Assembly (NCBI RefSeq): GCF_033958435.1
Contig: NC_134145.1
Location: forward strand, 41,877,501-41,941,500
From: Carettochelys insculpta
Taxonomy: Eukaryota > Chordata > Testudines > Carettochelyidae
Direction: 5' to 3'
Length of the DNA: 64,000 nt
Shown: piece after piece, positions 10,280 through 22,215 of the stretch
How positions within the stretch are numbered: position 1 is the stretch's first letter
How the letters are laid out: the number at the start of each line of letters is the position of its first letter
Notes under the pieces: model-generated
Database searches by the model: none
What the model was told of the DNA's origin: nothing
Seen by the model: only the letters and a program-made list of their open reading frames with translations
Position numbers and translations under genes: made by a program

Positions 10280-12875
10280 ATTTCAGACATGCTGAATGCT
10301 ATGCTGTCCAGACTCTCAAAAATCACTCTGACATTATAATCAAGCTGGCTGACAAAGGAGATGCAGTGGCCATCATGAATAAATGAGAATATGAACAGGA
10401 GACAAATAGACAACTCTCTAACAACACATTTTACAGACCACTTTCCTCTGATCCTACTTTAGAACGCCAAAGGGCTTGTCTACACTACCACCTTCCTTCA
10501 AAGGAAGGATGGTAATTAGGGTGTTGGGAGTTTAGTAATGAAGAGCTATCATGCATAGGCAGCACTTCATTAAGCAAATCCCCCCCCGCCCCCCTGCAGC
10601 AACTCCGAAGTTTCAAACTTCGAAGTACTGGCACATGTCTAGCCACGGTGCACCCGCTGGTACTTCCAAGTGCCGGGGCAATTTCAAAGTCCCATTACTC
10701 CTCAAAAGTAAGGGGACTTCGAAGTTGCCCCAGCACTTTGAAGTACTGCCGGGTGCGCCACGGCTAGATGCGTGCCAGTACTTCGAAGTTTAAAACTTTG
10801 GAGTTTCTGCAGGGGGCAATTTGCTTAATGAAGTGCTGCCTATGCACGACAGCTCTTCATTACTAAACTCCCAACACCATAATTACCACCCTTCCTTCGA
10901 GGGAAGGTGGTAGCGTAGACACAGCCCAAAAGAAACTACAACACCTTTGTAAGGAACTCTGTGCCTCTACTCAGGACCAAATTCACACAGACAAGACTTC
11001 TGACCACCAGCCACGATTACTCTATTTGCTTCCCAAAATCCATAAACCAGGAAAACCTGAATGCCCTATAATTTCAAATATTGGGACCCTTACTACTGGA
11101 CTATTCTCCTATGCAGACTCCCTCCTCAAACCCTGTGCCACCAGCACTCCTAGCTATCTCCAAGATACCACTGACTTCCTGGGGAAATTACAAAACATCT
11201 GAAACCTTCCTGACAACACTATCCTTGCCACCAGGGATGTAGAAGGTCTCTACACCAATATTCCAAGTTAAGATGGACTACAAGCAATTAGGAAGGAACA
11301 CCATCCCTGAAGTTACCATGGCAAATCTGGTGGCTGACCATGTAACTTTGTTCTCACAGGCAATTATTTCCAATTTGGGGACAATTTATACCTCCAGTTT
11401 AGTGGAACTGCTATGGGTACACATATGGCCCCACGGCATGCTAGTATTTTTATGGCTGACTTAGAACGATTCCTCAGATGTCATCCTCTGTTATGCTTCT
11501 TGTATTTATGCTACATCAATGACATCTTTATCATTTGGACCCACAGTAAAGAGACTCTGGAAGAATTCCACAGAGATTTTAACAACCTTCACTCCACCAT
11601 TAATCTCAGCCTTCACCATCGCACACAAGAGATACACTTCCTAGACACCGCAGTATAAATCAATGGTAGCCAAATCAACACCACTCTGTACCAGAAACCC
11701 ATTGACTGCTACACTTACCTAGAGGCCTTCAGCTTCCCTCCAGCACACGCCACAAAATCCATTGTTTATAGTCAATACCTTAGATACAATGACATCTGCT
11801 CTGATCCTACTCTCAGAGACCAAAAACTGCAAGATCTCTACCAAGCATTCATAAAACTTAATTACCCACCAGGGGGAAAAAAAACAGATTGGCAATGCCA
11901 GATGAACACCCAGAAACCATCTACTTCAAGATAGGCCCAAGGAGGTCAGTGACAGAACACCACATGTCAGTACCTCTAGACCCAACTCAAAACCGTCCAG
12001 CACATTAACAACAATCTATAACCTATACTGGAACATGATGCTACCCTCTGAGAGGCTCTGGGTGAGAGGCTTGTTCTTGCCTGCAGATAATCACCTAACC
12101 TCAGGAAAATTCTCACCAGCAACCACGCACCATACCACAGGAATACTAATTCTGGAACTTTTCCTCGCAACCAACCCCGCCGCCAGCTTTGTTCATGTAT
12201 TTATTCTGGAGACACCATCAGTGGACCTAACAACATCACTTACAGAATCAGGGACTCATACACCTGTACCTCAACCAATGTTATATATGCCATCATGTGC
12301 CAGCAATGCCCCTCTGCTATGTATATTGGACAGACTGGACAATGACTTTGCCAAAGCATGAATGGACACAAAGCAGACATCAGGAATTTGAATATACATA
12401 ACCCTGTCAGTGAGTATTTCATTTGTGTGGGCCATACTTTTAAAGATCTGTGAATATGAGTCTTAAAACAAAGAGACTTGTACAAAGGGAAACAAACATC
12501 TGAACTAGAGTTTATGCTGCAACTTGATACTTTGCTCTTTGGCCTCATTAGAGATGGTAATTACCTTACACATTACAAAGACAGCTTCCCCATCTTTGAT
12601 ATTTGTAGTGGTTTCAGGCAAGCCACTTCACTTAATAGACACTTACAGTAAGTAATTTTCCACCCACCCCAGTTCTATGTGCCTGATTTGTCAATTTACA
12701 TTTCAATTTTTGTCTCTCTCTGTTTGTCTCTCTGCCAATTCACTTTTGGCACTATTTCCAGTACAGCACTATCTCCAGATCTGAAGAAGTGGGTCTACCT
12801 CATGAAAGCCCATCACCTAATAAATTATTGTGTTAGCTTTCAAAGTGCTACATGACTGCTTTTTTGTTTTGACAT
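10280..12875 (+). mobile_element. Penelope-like element with reverse transcriptase, decayed
   Basis: On the plus strand, broken frames give ADKGDAVAIMNK near 10335-10380, then (after the nested MITE) LYLLPKIHKPGKPECPIISN near 11020-11080, DSLLKPCATSTPSYLQDTTD, ILATRDVEGLYTNIPS, and from 11413 the palm segment with YINDIFIIWTHSKETLEEFH and HFLDTAV. Then comes a GIY-YIG end (MLYMPSCASNAP and related residues near 12270-12340). These are PLE landmarks. The palm motif reads YIND where family members have YIDD, because codon 11518-11520 is AAT: a catalytic Asp is lost. Stops occur throughout (for example after LQNI near 11200). The copy ends in the PLE tail at 12785-12875 (GAAGAAGTGGGTCTACCTC, CACCTAATAAATTATTGTG). 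Confidence 0.8.
10472..10927. mobile_element. Hairpin MITE inside the PLE, with AAA duplication
   Basis: Ends are GGGCTTGTCTACACTACC and the reverse complement of GGTAGCGTAGACACAGCCC. The whole 456 bp is close to one long palindrome: CCTTCCTTCAAAGGAAGG, TTTAGTAATGAAGAGCT and GCAACTCCGAAGTTTCAAAC all recur inverted in the right half. The 3-bp AAA flanks (10469-10471 and 10928-10930) fit a Harbinger-type target duplication. Removing the element restores the PLE reading across the site (ERQ before, KLQHLCKELC after). There is no coding capacity, so it depends on a transposase supplied elsewhere. Confidence 0.82.
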
Positions 12876-13648
12876 TGAAGCACACTACAATGTTCTCCCC
12901 ACTGCCCCTAAAACACTTGGGCAGAGAAATGGGAGTGGGGAAAGAGGTTCTGAGCAGGGCTGCATAGCAACTAAGGGACTGCTGAGGCACATGGAGAACA
13001 TTAAAAAAAAGTCCACTGATAAAAGGGATCACTGAAAATAAGTATGTACAAATTGTTCATCTACGAGCACTTTCAGCTAAAAGCCATGGCTGCATGCGTT
13101 TGGGAGGGCAGGGAATGAGGTGTATTTAACCCTGTCTTAATATTTAAAGGTGGCCGTTGTGGAATTTTGTCCTATTGTGGCACATAGTACAGACTCTAAC
13201 CAGAGGTCCCTCTGAGACAGTGAAAGCCCACGCCATGAGCTTCTTTTGCAGAATGTCATTTCAGCATTAGCTTCTAGATAACATGCTGTCAACTGCATTT
13301 CAAGCATCAACGGAAAACTGTGCTCTTAACACTCCTTTCCTATTTGTCACAGAGACTGAACACCTCACCTCTTTTAACACATCCATGTCTGTACTAGCCC
13401 AGAATGACACAGTAATAACGTATGCACTGTTGCTATAGCCATGGTGGTTAGGGCTTCAATTCAGTTGGAGACCACAAAAGCAGAGCTCTGACAAATACGT
13501 TCAAACTGAATGGAGCCCCAGTTTCTTTTGTGAGGCTAAAGCCCTGACCCCTATTCCCCACACATGGAGCTTAAGCTCAAGACCATGAATATGGAAGATT
13601 CTGGGAAATAACTGTAGACTTTAAGCCCTGGTGTCAGTCCCAACATAT
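12876..13648. other. No gene recognised
   Basis: Unannotated sequence after the PLE tail. Nothing with domain or repeat character was seen. Confidence 0.4.
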
Positions 13649-13732
13649 CAGAGACACAAGGTAGGTGAGGTAATATATTTTATTGGGCAAACTTCTGAGT
13701 GAGAGAGACAAGCGTCTTCTTCACCAAGCAGT
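13649..13732 (-). repeat. Tail of a second PLE-like subfamily
   Basis: The plus strand reads AGAGACACAAGGTAGGTGAG, TATATTTTATTGGGCAAACT and GAGTGAGAGAGACAAGCG, then TCTTCTTCACC. This matches a tail common in sauropsid genomes whose layout (CTTCTTCA, then a hairpin loop, then TAATAAA-like, then a terminal stretch) parallels the main PLE tail. Orientation is minus. Confidence 0.55.
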
Positions 13733-16700
13733 AGTAAAGTTACTCAGAAAATACCTTTTCTTAAAATAGACGTTTAAGTATATTTCTTGCACAGCCAACG
13801 TCATGAGACAAACACCAGTCAAAACAAAGATGGAATGCTTTTCGTGCAACAGGAACTCTAGGACTTACAACAAGCATATCTGGGAGCACTGAGCATGTGC
13901 CAGACCTGATCTGCATGTTCCGAGGTGGAATTTCCCTGCAATTGTTCCTGTTGTCTCCTGATCGTATCACTGGAAATGAGAGCAAAGAGACCATCTCATT
14001 TGTGCTCTCAGTCATAGGTGCCAGGTTTCTCCCATCTTGAATACAGAAGTGTGAGGATCACAAGGGTAAGTTGGGGAGGAGGAATAGGAGCATGACAAAC
14101 AAAGACTGAAAAGAATGATTCTGAAGGTTGGGGGATGGAAAAGAGTTGTGGGCAGACAGGCATGAGATCACTACAGCACATTTCCCTCCCCCCCACTCCC
14201 CACTATCCAGAAGAGAAGGCAGGATTCCTGAGCCTCTACTTCCCTCTGAAAGACAATTACACCAGCTAGCCCTACCCACAAGTAGACAGTGCTATGCCAA
14301 TGGGAGAAGCTCTCCCAGCAGAAAAGCTGAATTTTCATAACAGTACTGTATGTGAAGACAAGCCTTAAGATCTAGGATAAGCCGTCCAAGTTCATCTCCA
14401 CTGATGACTTAAACTACAGCTTGGATTCAGATCTTCAGGAGGCACAGGTTAATACTGTAATACCGCCATTTCACCTGGCTCTCAAGTTAGTTTTTCTTAC
14501 TCTCATGCTGCATTGTACGAGTATGTGTCCTCTGTGTGTGCTGCTTGTCAGATAATACTAGGTTGCTATAGCAATTGCTTTAAAAATGAATTCTGGGGAA
14601 TCCCTGAGGCTAAAATGCTGATAAATGACCATTCCTTAATAGAAAAATGCCCAACAGTATTAGGGCTAACTTATGTACAATCTTTCCTGAATTCTATTGG
14701 AACTGTTTTGGGAAAAGGATTGAATGCACTGTACTTTATAAAAAGAACTTTTATTTTCTCTTATTATCTCTTCCAGTTATGCACTTCTTTGGGGTGGAGT
14801 GGGTGGACAGAGTGAAATATAGTAGTGAAGATCATCTGTTGTAATATCTGAGAGTCTTTTCTTCTAGGATCTTCAAAATCTTTACCATGGTGGACATAAT
14901 GATCTCATATAACATAAAGCAAAAATGGGCAGCCAGAAAGGTTAAGTCATTCAAACTAAGTCACACACACAATCATTGTCAAAGTTGGGAAGAGAACCAA
15001 TATCTCCCATCCCCTGCTACCTTTGCTCTAGAACTACATAATTCTTTCTCCAACAGAGAAAAATATATTCTGTGCCTTACAGAAATCATATTTCCCCACA
15101 ATACTTTAGATAGCAAATATCTGAACTTGTATTACAAATCAAATATGAAACGCACACAGACAAAATTCTGTCTTTTCCTGACTCCAGTCCTATGTATAGG
15201 ACATTGGAAGACTTGACACTTGTAGAATAAGCAGTCCCACAAATGTCTCACACTCCCAAAATAAATAATCAAACCCCACTGAAGCATTTGCACATCTTGG
15301 GCAGTGCTACCCAAACCACGTAATATGGTGCATCTGCATCCTTATGCAAATGGTGAATCTGCATCCTTCTGTTCTACCATTACCAAAGAGATTGTTGAGT
15401 GCAGCTCTTGTGAGCCTCCTGGAATGACTTCAGAATCCTACTGTTTTAAAATAAATTAAACAAGCCTCTGACCAGGCAGCTTTTGCTATGTCAGAAAAGG
15501 AAAGGAAAGATGAAGTTGAAAAAGACGTAAAGGACGGTGACACAAAAGGCAGCATCAGCATTGCCTTGGAGAACCCTGTGGCTTGAAGGTATTTCCAGCA
15601 GCAGAAGTAATCCCAGGGAACCATATGACTCAAGCTAGCTTCCTTGGGACAAGCAGAATTAATGATTATAGGTTATTAAAATCAGCTGAAAGAAATCATT
15701 GTCAGTAGCAGTGGCTCTTCCTAAAATTGTTATGGCTTTACCCAAGTGTTTGCAACTGCAGTATGAATACAATCAGTTCCAGAGCAGCACGCATCTTCAG
15801 GTCTCTGATGCCAACAAATGGGAAAGATAATGGAAATATTTAGGAAGGATAACAATAATGCCACACAGCTGTCATATGGCTTTCATATGTAGATAAGTAG
15901 GCACTTTACAAACAATCAGTATCATTACCACAATTTACAGATGGGGAAACATGCACAAAGAGATTTACAGGTGTGCCCTACGTTTTTCTGGACATCAGAG
16001 CAAGAGAGAGAACCCCTGTTCCTTAAATATCATTCCAGTGTGCTGTCCACTGGACAATATTGCTGATAGACAGACTACTGTATACATTTAAAGATAACAT
16101 CCTAGACAAAGCAATTCCTGCCCACCATTTAACCACAGTCATCACCACCCAGGAATAATGGCACAAGTGAATAAGTTATAGGAATGGATGGCTCCTGCTG
16201 CTATGCCTTGCTAGTCCTGGTGCTTTCCTCCAATGATGGCTGGCAAACCCAAGTAATTAGATTATGCTGTTGCCTAGCTGCCTTCTAATAGAGAATGCAT
16301 GTGTCTAGCTGCATCTTTCTAGTTTAAGCTGCACTCATCATTATAATAACCTAGCATAATTTTAGTGGATTTACTCCATGGGCAGTGGGCATCAAAGGTT
16401 GGTGGAAGCCATGTGTGACCAACAATCAGGCATGGCTCCATCCACACTCATCCCAGGCCCTCACTCTCCTACTTCCTGCTCTGTTGCTGGAGCTTAACCT
16501 CCCTGGGGACGAGTAAAGCTGTCTGGGGCCACACTACCCACCCTCCCAACACTCTGGAGCCGGGGGCCTGCAGCTGCACCAGCTTCCCTCCTGACATCCT
16601 AAGACAGGTGGAACTGTGGCCATTCCACCCACCCTTCCAATGCTTTGGGGCTGGAGAGGGAATTAGCCAGTTGGACCCAGTGGCTGCATGGGGGGAGCCT

Positions 16701-16797
16701 CTGGTGTCTGGAGATGGTGCAAAGGTGTGTGGGATCAGGTGAAAGGGGCATGGCCGAGGACTAGCCACACCACCAGTTCAGGATTTTTTCTTCTCTC
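13733..16797. other. Unannotated DNA
   Basis: Short frames only. 16380-16790 is richer in G and C than its surroundings but shows no family that I recognise. No RNA gene was seen. Confidence 0.45.
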
Positions 16798-17165
16798 AGA
16801 GTCTGTGTGAACACTTGGCTAAAATTTTGAAAGGGCCATGCTAATAGCCAAATTGGAGAATATCAATGAGGTGCTCAAATGAATATTCAGCACCCCATTA
16901 GCATACTGACAGCCACAGCACTTCGAAAGTCCTGTGTTTCAATCACACATGGCTCGGCTACACGGGGCGCTTTTCAAAAGGACCTTGCAAACATCAGCTG
17001 ATAGGAATAAGGGGATTTTGATGTTTGCAGAGTCACTTTTGAAGTGCTGCGGCTGGCAGCAAGCTAATGAGGTACTGAATATTCATTTCAGCACCTCATT
17101 AATATTCTCCAATTCGGCCATTAGCATGGCCCTTTTGAAATTTTGGCCAAGTGTAGACATAGCTG
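16798..17165. mobile_element. Hairpin MITE, CATGCTAAT family
   Basis: The left end GTCTGTGTGAACACTTGGCT is an aged form of the right end's reverse complement AGCTATGTCTACACTTGGCC. Inside, AAAATTTTGAAAGGGCCATG, TAATAGCCAAATTGGAGAAT and TCAGCACCCCATTAGCAT are repeated inverted in the right arm, around a centre near 16980. It is the same family as 21261-21696, 37287-37591 and 61714-62111. Confidence 0.72.
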
Positions 17166-18029
17166 GAGAGACTCGGTATTAAGCACATGCTGCTCCAATG
17201 ACTGCCAGGGCATGATGCAACAGGGAAGGCCAACAGCAGAATTAACATCTCAGTGTGGTATAAGGCTAATAAGTGTTAGGTGCATGAAAAACATAACAAT
17301 TTTTCATGAATCATGTCATACATCAGGGTCTGCAGCTGCCTCTGCTCAGCACACTGGACACCCTAATGAGTCAGGTAGTCTGCCAGACTGGCCAGCCTGC
17401 CTGATCAGCTGAGTTAACTAGTAGACCAATTCTTAAGTCTGGTAGCAGTAGCAGCCAGGTGGCTGCCTGTTGATGGCATATGCCCACCGACTGTCTGCCT
17501 TCCTATGCTCATTTTTACAAGCTCTGCTCCTACTCTGTTCTTCTACAGCTCCAGCCCAGATTCTGTCCTGCACCCCACCCTATCCACATCTTGTCCCAGC
17601 CTGTATTCTGCCTCAGGATCAGCCTTTTCCTATTGTTTCTGACTCCTTGTAATCCAATTTTAACCTTCTGCTCAGACTGTCTTGATCCTTGCGTCTGGCA
17701 TTTAGATTCCAACCACTATGCTGACTGCCCATGACCTAAACTAGTGACTGTTTAACCAGCCCAAATCTAAAACACGGGGTAAGTGAGACAACAAGAAGTA
17801 CAGAGCAATGCCTAGCATAGATTCTTTCCTATCCAACATTTCCACACTGGACATAGGGGTTGCCTTATAGACTCTGCAGGCCTTGCAGGCAAAGAATGTA
17901 GCAATGTACAGGGAGACAATACAGCTCCCAATTCTATAGAAGATAAAAATTCCCTTGCTTGATCCATTTAACTGTAATTGGGTCACATATTGGTAGTTTC
18001 TTAATCAATGATGACTCTTATTTCTGTTG
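17166..18029. other. No gene recognised
   Basis: Sequence between a MITE and the Gypsy remnant. Part of the right side may be untranslated Gypsy sequence; there is no motif to prove it. Confidence 0.4.
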
Positions 18030-20115
18030 CACCTGTAGTTGTTCCCGACTGACCAATGCAGGATGGGAGTGGTTATCAGCCTGTTTACTGGGGAGGCCCT
18101 GGTCTGGGCATCCCCCCATCTAGACAAAGCAAGCACACTCCTGAGCAAGCTTGAAGACTTCATTCAAGTCTTGCCCATTATCTTTGAAGACCCATCATCT
18201 TGAATGTTCAGCTGAGGCCACCCTTCAGGAATTACAGAAGAGATGTTAGCCAGAGAGTTCTGCCGTTTAGCAGCAGATGCTGAATTGAACAAGGCCATGT
18301 AACATTATCATTTGCAGATCCACCTAGATGACGTTATCAAAGATGAGCTAACCTGAGTGGTCTTCCCACATACTCTTGACACTTTGACATCAGCGTAGAC
18401 ACCTACAGCTGCCTGACGGAATGCAACCAAGAAAGAAAGCTTTCCAACTCCCACCAGACCTGCTGGCTCCTGCCCAGCATTGTTCAGTACCTTCCCACAG
18501 ACCAGCAGTAAAAACAGTGTTGTGCATCAGGAGAATGCTGTTACTAGAGAAGACCAGGACGCTTCACTTCAGGTGACCCTGCTGAGGCACAGCCTGTATC
18601 CAGGTACGGGAATGTCAACCCTTTCCCCCTCTGATAGAAAGTTTGGGGTGTTGTGACACTCTCCTTCTCTCTTTGGTATTCAGCATCACTAACTGCTACC
18701 TTGTTGACAACCCTTGCAGGTCCCAACAGCTGCCTCTGCAAATTTGATACCCTTCCATCTCTGAGATCCACCTGAAGGTGGTTTTACGTCTTACACAAAT
18801 GCATGTTCAAAACTTTCCACAAGTGCATTAAATCCCCACCCAATGTAAAGACACTCCAGACTTGGTGGAGTCTAGTGTTGCCTTGCTTCTTTCCATCAGG
18901 CCAAGTTACATATCAGCCCACATCTGTGGTGGTTGTGACCCTTCAGGATTACCAAGAGATCCTACAGTTTGCTCTTAAGTGAGCACTGTACTTTTCTCTA
19001 GTTGTCAGCATACCCTGACTCGCTATCTATAAGCCATGATTCATTGGCATGAAGGTGAAATAGAGTTTAGCTTACTATATTGCTGACAGTTCTCTCTCCA
19101 GAAATCCAAATGTGCAGACCAAAGATTGGGAGCCCTTCATGATTCAAATTTTCTTCCTCAACATTATGAATCTGAGCAAGTTAATCACCAGGAAGTGTTG
19201 TTATATTCAGTGTTCTGATCCTGTGCTTCCACATTGTTGCTTAAACAGAAGGATTTTGACAAAGTGTCTGAGAGGAAGAACATATGACACTTTGCCATTC
19301 CATCATACCTACGAATGTCACATTAACAACCTGCCATGACCAAAAGCCCCTTTTTTTCTCCATTTTGGAGACAGACCTTGAAGTTCTTCCCAGGTACCTC
19401 AAGGAAAATTTACAAAAGAGATTATCTGTCTTTCTACATCTCCAGCTGGAGTGCCAATTTTATTTGTAAAGAGCAAAGATGGGTCACTAAGGCCCCATCT
19501 TGACTTTGCAATAGATACCCTCTCCAGCTCATTAATGAGCTTTTCAGTAGATTGTTCTCTGCAATGGTTTTCCCTAAGCTGGACCTTCAGGGGACCTATA
19601 ACATAGTCTGGTTGAGAGAGAGAAATGAGTCGAAGACCATCTTCCATACATGGTGTGAACATAGAGTTCATGCTGTTCAGCCTATACAGCACCCCACAAA
19701 CATCCCAACGCTTATAAAAACAGTCTCCTCAGTGCTATGTTGGTCAGGAAAGATGAGGATGTCATCCAGATAAATTACTATCAGGCTTCTCATAGTCAGC
19801 ATGTCTGTGGTGTCATAGGCAAAACCTCACTAACACTATATGCAATGTCTGACAAATTCAAGCTTGGCCAGGATACAATAGATTCCATTAGCTACATTAT
19901 CTCCCACTTTGGGATTAATGTGGCACCCATCTTTCACTTGGCTGCACCAAAGGACACCTGTGGCGTCAAATGGGTTCTGAGCTACCTGGTAGTTTGGGGA
20001 CAGGTGCTATCAGTGCATTTAAACATTACAACGGGAAATAGATTCACAATCCTATCTGAAGTTCCTCCTTCCACATTAGGCTTGCTTATGCCCAAATGCC
20101 AAGACCAACTGGACT
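18030..20115 (+). pseudogene. Ty3/Gypsy retrotransposon gag-pol remnant
   Basis: Gag-like phrases appear in broken plus-strand frames from 18060: FTGEALVWASPHLDKA, SKLEDFIQVLPIIFEDP, CRLAADAELNKA and DELT near 18345, as in sushi-ichi-type Gypsy gag. From about 19375 come reverse-transcriptase phrases: RYLKENLQKRLS, SPAGVPILFVKSKDGSLRP (crossing a frame change), KLDLQGTYNIVWLRERNESK with TIFHTWCEHRVHAVQPIQHP, and later LGQDTIDSISYIISHFGI. The order fits gag, (protease not seen), reverse transcriptase. Many stops and frame changes make this a dead copy. No LTR was found beside it, but a likely solo LTR lies at 25733-26303. It is not a domesticated RTL gene, since no long intact gag frame remains. 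Confidence 0.68.
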
Positions 20116-20254
20116 GAGGTAGAGTCTCAAACAAATCACAGCAAACTGGATCTCTGATCACATGTCCCCCATTGTACTCCTTCATCACTTCCTCCGACTC
20201 ACTGTTCACAGCAGTGGTCTGCGTGAAGGTTGCTCAGAGGCATGCATTATACTA

Positions 20255-20520
20255 CAGACCTTTAATCATTTTAGTTGCTCTTCTCTGGACCCTCTACAAT
20301 TCCTCCACATCTTTCCTAAAGTATGGTGCCCAGACAGAATACTCCAGCTGAGGCCTAATCAGCACAGAGAAGAGCATAAGAATTACTTCCCATGTCTTGC
20401 TCACAACACTCCTGTTCATGCATCTCAGAATTATGGTTTGTTTGTTTGTTTTTTTGGCAACAGTGTCACACTGTTGAGTTATGTAACTTGCCTGGTTGTT
20501 TGGGTAGTTATACACCAGGG
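20255..20520 (-). mobile_element. CR1 LINE fragment, reverse transcriptase C-terminal part
   Basis: Minus-strand codons give LMLFSVLIRPQLEYSVWAPY followed by FRKDVEEL and, upstream on the plus strand, the antisense of RATKMIKGL. This is the standard CR1 segment C-terminal to the palm domain. The copy lacks the CR1 3' terminus. Confidence 0.68.
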
Positions 20521-20639
20521 AAAACTGCTAAGTGTGCTCACCAAGAACAGCAATCAGGAAAAAGCCTTGGAGAAAAAAGCATGGGAGGGGAGGACTTTGG
20601 CTTCTGGTTCCCATGACTCCTGGGCCAGTAGAGTTAACA

Positions 20640-20906
20640 ATTATGCCTAGAGCAATCAGTGTCAGGCATTTTGGAACAACTATTGGAGGACTGCTAGGAT
20701 CAACATAGGTTGTGTAGTGTTTACACTCAGACTGCATCAACCTTAATATGTTGATAGTGATTCAATACTGTTTGGGAAAGTGGTATAATTGAATCATCAT
20801 AACAAAGGGTTTACATGGGCAGGAGACAAATTTAAGCATGGATACATGCATAACTAGGTCAGCATAAGGCAGTTTACATCAACCCTAACTTTGTAGTGTA
20901 GACAAG
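20640..20906. mobile_element. Degenerate MITE of the GTCTACAC type
   Basis: The right end AACTTTGTAGTGTAGACAAGG is typical of these MITEs, and AGGTCAGCATAAGGCAGTTT recalls a repeat often seen near such ends. The left end is not clear and is placed only approximately. Confidence 0.4.
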
Positions 20907-21257
20907 GAGTCAGACACATAAAATCAGCGGTCACATTTGTAAATGTTATCTGTAGTTGTTGAGGTTTTTTTCATGCAGATCTGTTTGTTATTCACACAGT
21001 ACTTCATGTAACAGTACATAAGAAAAGAATAAGGTGATGTGTTCTTTACAAACATTTCACTTCACCTGACACTGGCATCTATTTGTGCAGTGTGAGTGGT
21101 CACTCAAAACTTCATTGCTTTGTTTCTCCTCTGTGATGGGTTAATCAGCTTCTAAAACAAACAAACAAACAGAGCAAATCCCAGAGATCCAGCTCGTCCT
21201 TTCACTTGTATCTGTGTCATGTAACCATGGGTGCAGTCATCACAATATGAATATCAC
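20907..21257. other. No gene; short (AAAC)n run
   Basis: Unannotated stretch. A small (AAAC)n repeat lies near 21153-21171. Confidence 0.4.
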
Positions 21258-21260
21258 TGG

Positions 21261-21696
21261 GGCTGTGTCTACACTAGCCAAAAACTTCGAAATGGCCAAG
21301 CAAATGGCCATTTCGAAATTTACTAATGAAGCGCTGAAATACATATTCAACACCTCATTAGCATGCAGGCAGCCGTGGCACTTCAAAATTGACGCCGCTC
21401 GCCGCCGCGCAGCTCGTCCAGACGGGGCTCCTTTTCGAAAGGACACCGCCTCCTTCGAAGTCCCCTTATTCCCATCTGCTCATAGGAATAAGGGGACTTC
21501 AAAGTAGGCAGGGTCCTTTCGAAAAGGAGCTCTGTCTGCACCAGCCATGCGGCGGCGAGCCTCATCAATTTCGAAGTGCCGCAGCTGCCCGCATGCTAAT
21601 GAAGTGCTGAATATGTATTTCAGCGCTTCATTAGTAAACTTTGAAATGGCCATTTGCATGGCCTTTTCGAAGGTTTTGGCTAGTGTAGACATAGCC
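21261..21696. mobile_element. Hairpin MITE with TGG duplication
   Basis: Perfectly readable TIRs: GGCTGTGTCTACACTAGCC at the left, and at the right GGCTAGTGTAGACATAGCC, its inverse with one change. TGG flanks both sides (21258-21260 and 21697-21699). The arms are long inverted repeats (AAAACTTCGAAATGGCCA and GCGCTGAAATACATATTCA recur inverted), meeting near 21478 at TTATTCCCATCTGCTCATAG. The TTCGAA-rich arms would make a strong single-strand hairpin. Non-coding. Confidence 0.85.
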
Positions 21697-21975
21697 TGGG
21701 AGTAACATGGGTGTATGCAAGAATATTCACACATGACAATGTTTACAAATATTCTTCCTGCAGTATGTCAACGCTGATAGGTGCAATACAGGTGAGAGTA
21801 GGGCCTTCCTTCATTCAGGAAAACCAAAGAAGCTAAAGGCATCATTTGTTTAAAATTTTAAACAAACTGTCTGAAAAAAATCACAAATTATTGCTATTTA
21901 TCTGAATATCTATTGTACTGTTTTAAGACCAAAGAAGAAAGGTTAATATTAAAAAATACTACTTACCATACCTAA

Positions 21976-22215
21976 ATAAAAACAAAAAGCAGTCCAGTAG
22001 CACTTTAGAGACTAACAAAATAATTATAAATAATAAAATAAAAATAAATAAAAATAAAAAAAAATTAAAAAAATAAATAATCATAATAAATAATCGTGGT
22101 CTGTTCCACGAAAGCTCACCACCTAATAAATTGTGTTGGTAGTCTCTGAAGTGCTACTGGACTGCTTTTTTGTTTTGATAGAATATAGACTAACACAGCT
22201 CTCTGTCTGTTACAT
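21976..22215. repeat. Two PLE tails in inverted orientation around an A-rich spacer
   Basis: The left part reads AAACAAAAAGCAGTCCAGTA, then GCACTTTAGAGACTAACAAA (tail, minus). The right part reads TCCACGAAAGCTCACCACCT, then AATAAATTGTGTTGGTAGTC, then TGGACTGCTTTTTTGTTTTG (tail, plus). Between them lies about 90 bp of almost pure A and T (22010-22095). The right side runs on to GACTAACACAGCTCTCTGTC, which I take to be the true PLE 3' terminus. Confidence 0.75.

Noticed and set aside
10472..10927. CRISPR-like or regulatory inverted repeat
   Set aside because: TIRs, 3-bp duplication and insertion into a PLE frame show a MITE; no array of spaced repeats exists.
18030..20115. Domesticated Gypsy gag (RTL-type) gene
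   Set aside because: No long intact gag frame; stops and frame changes throughout, with RT remains downstream.
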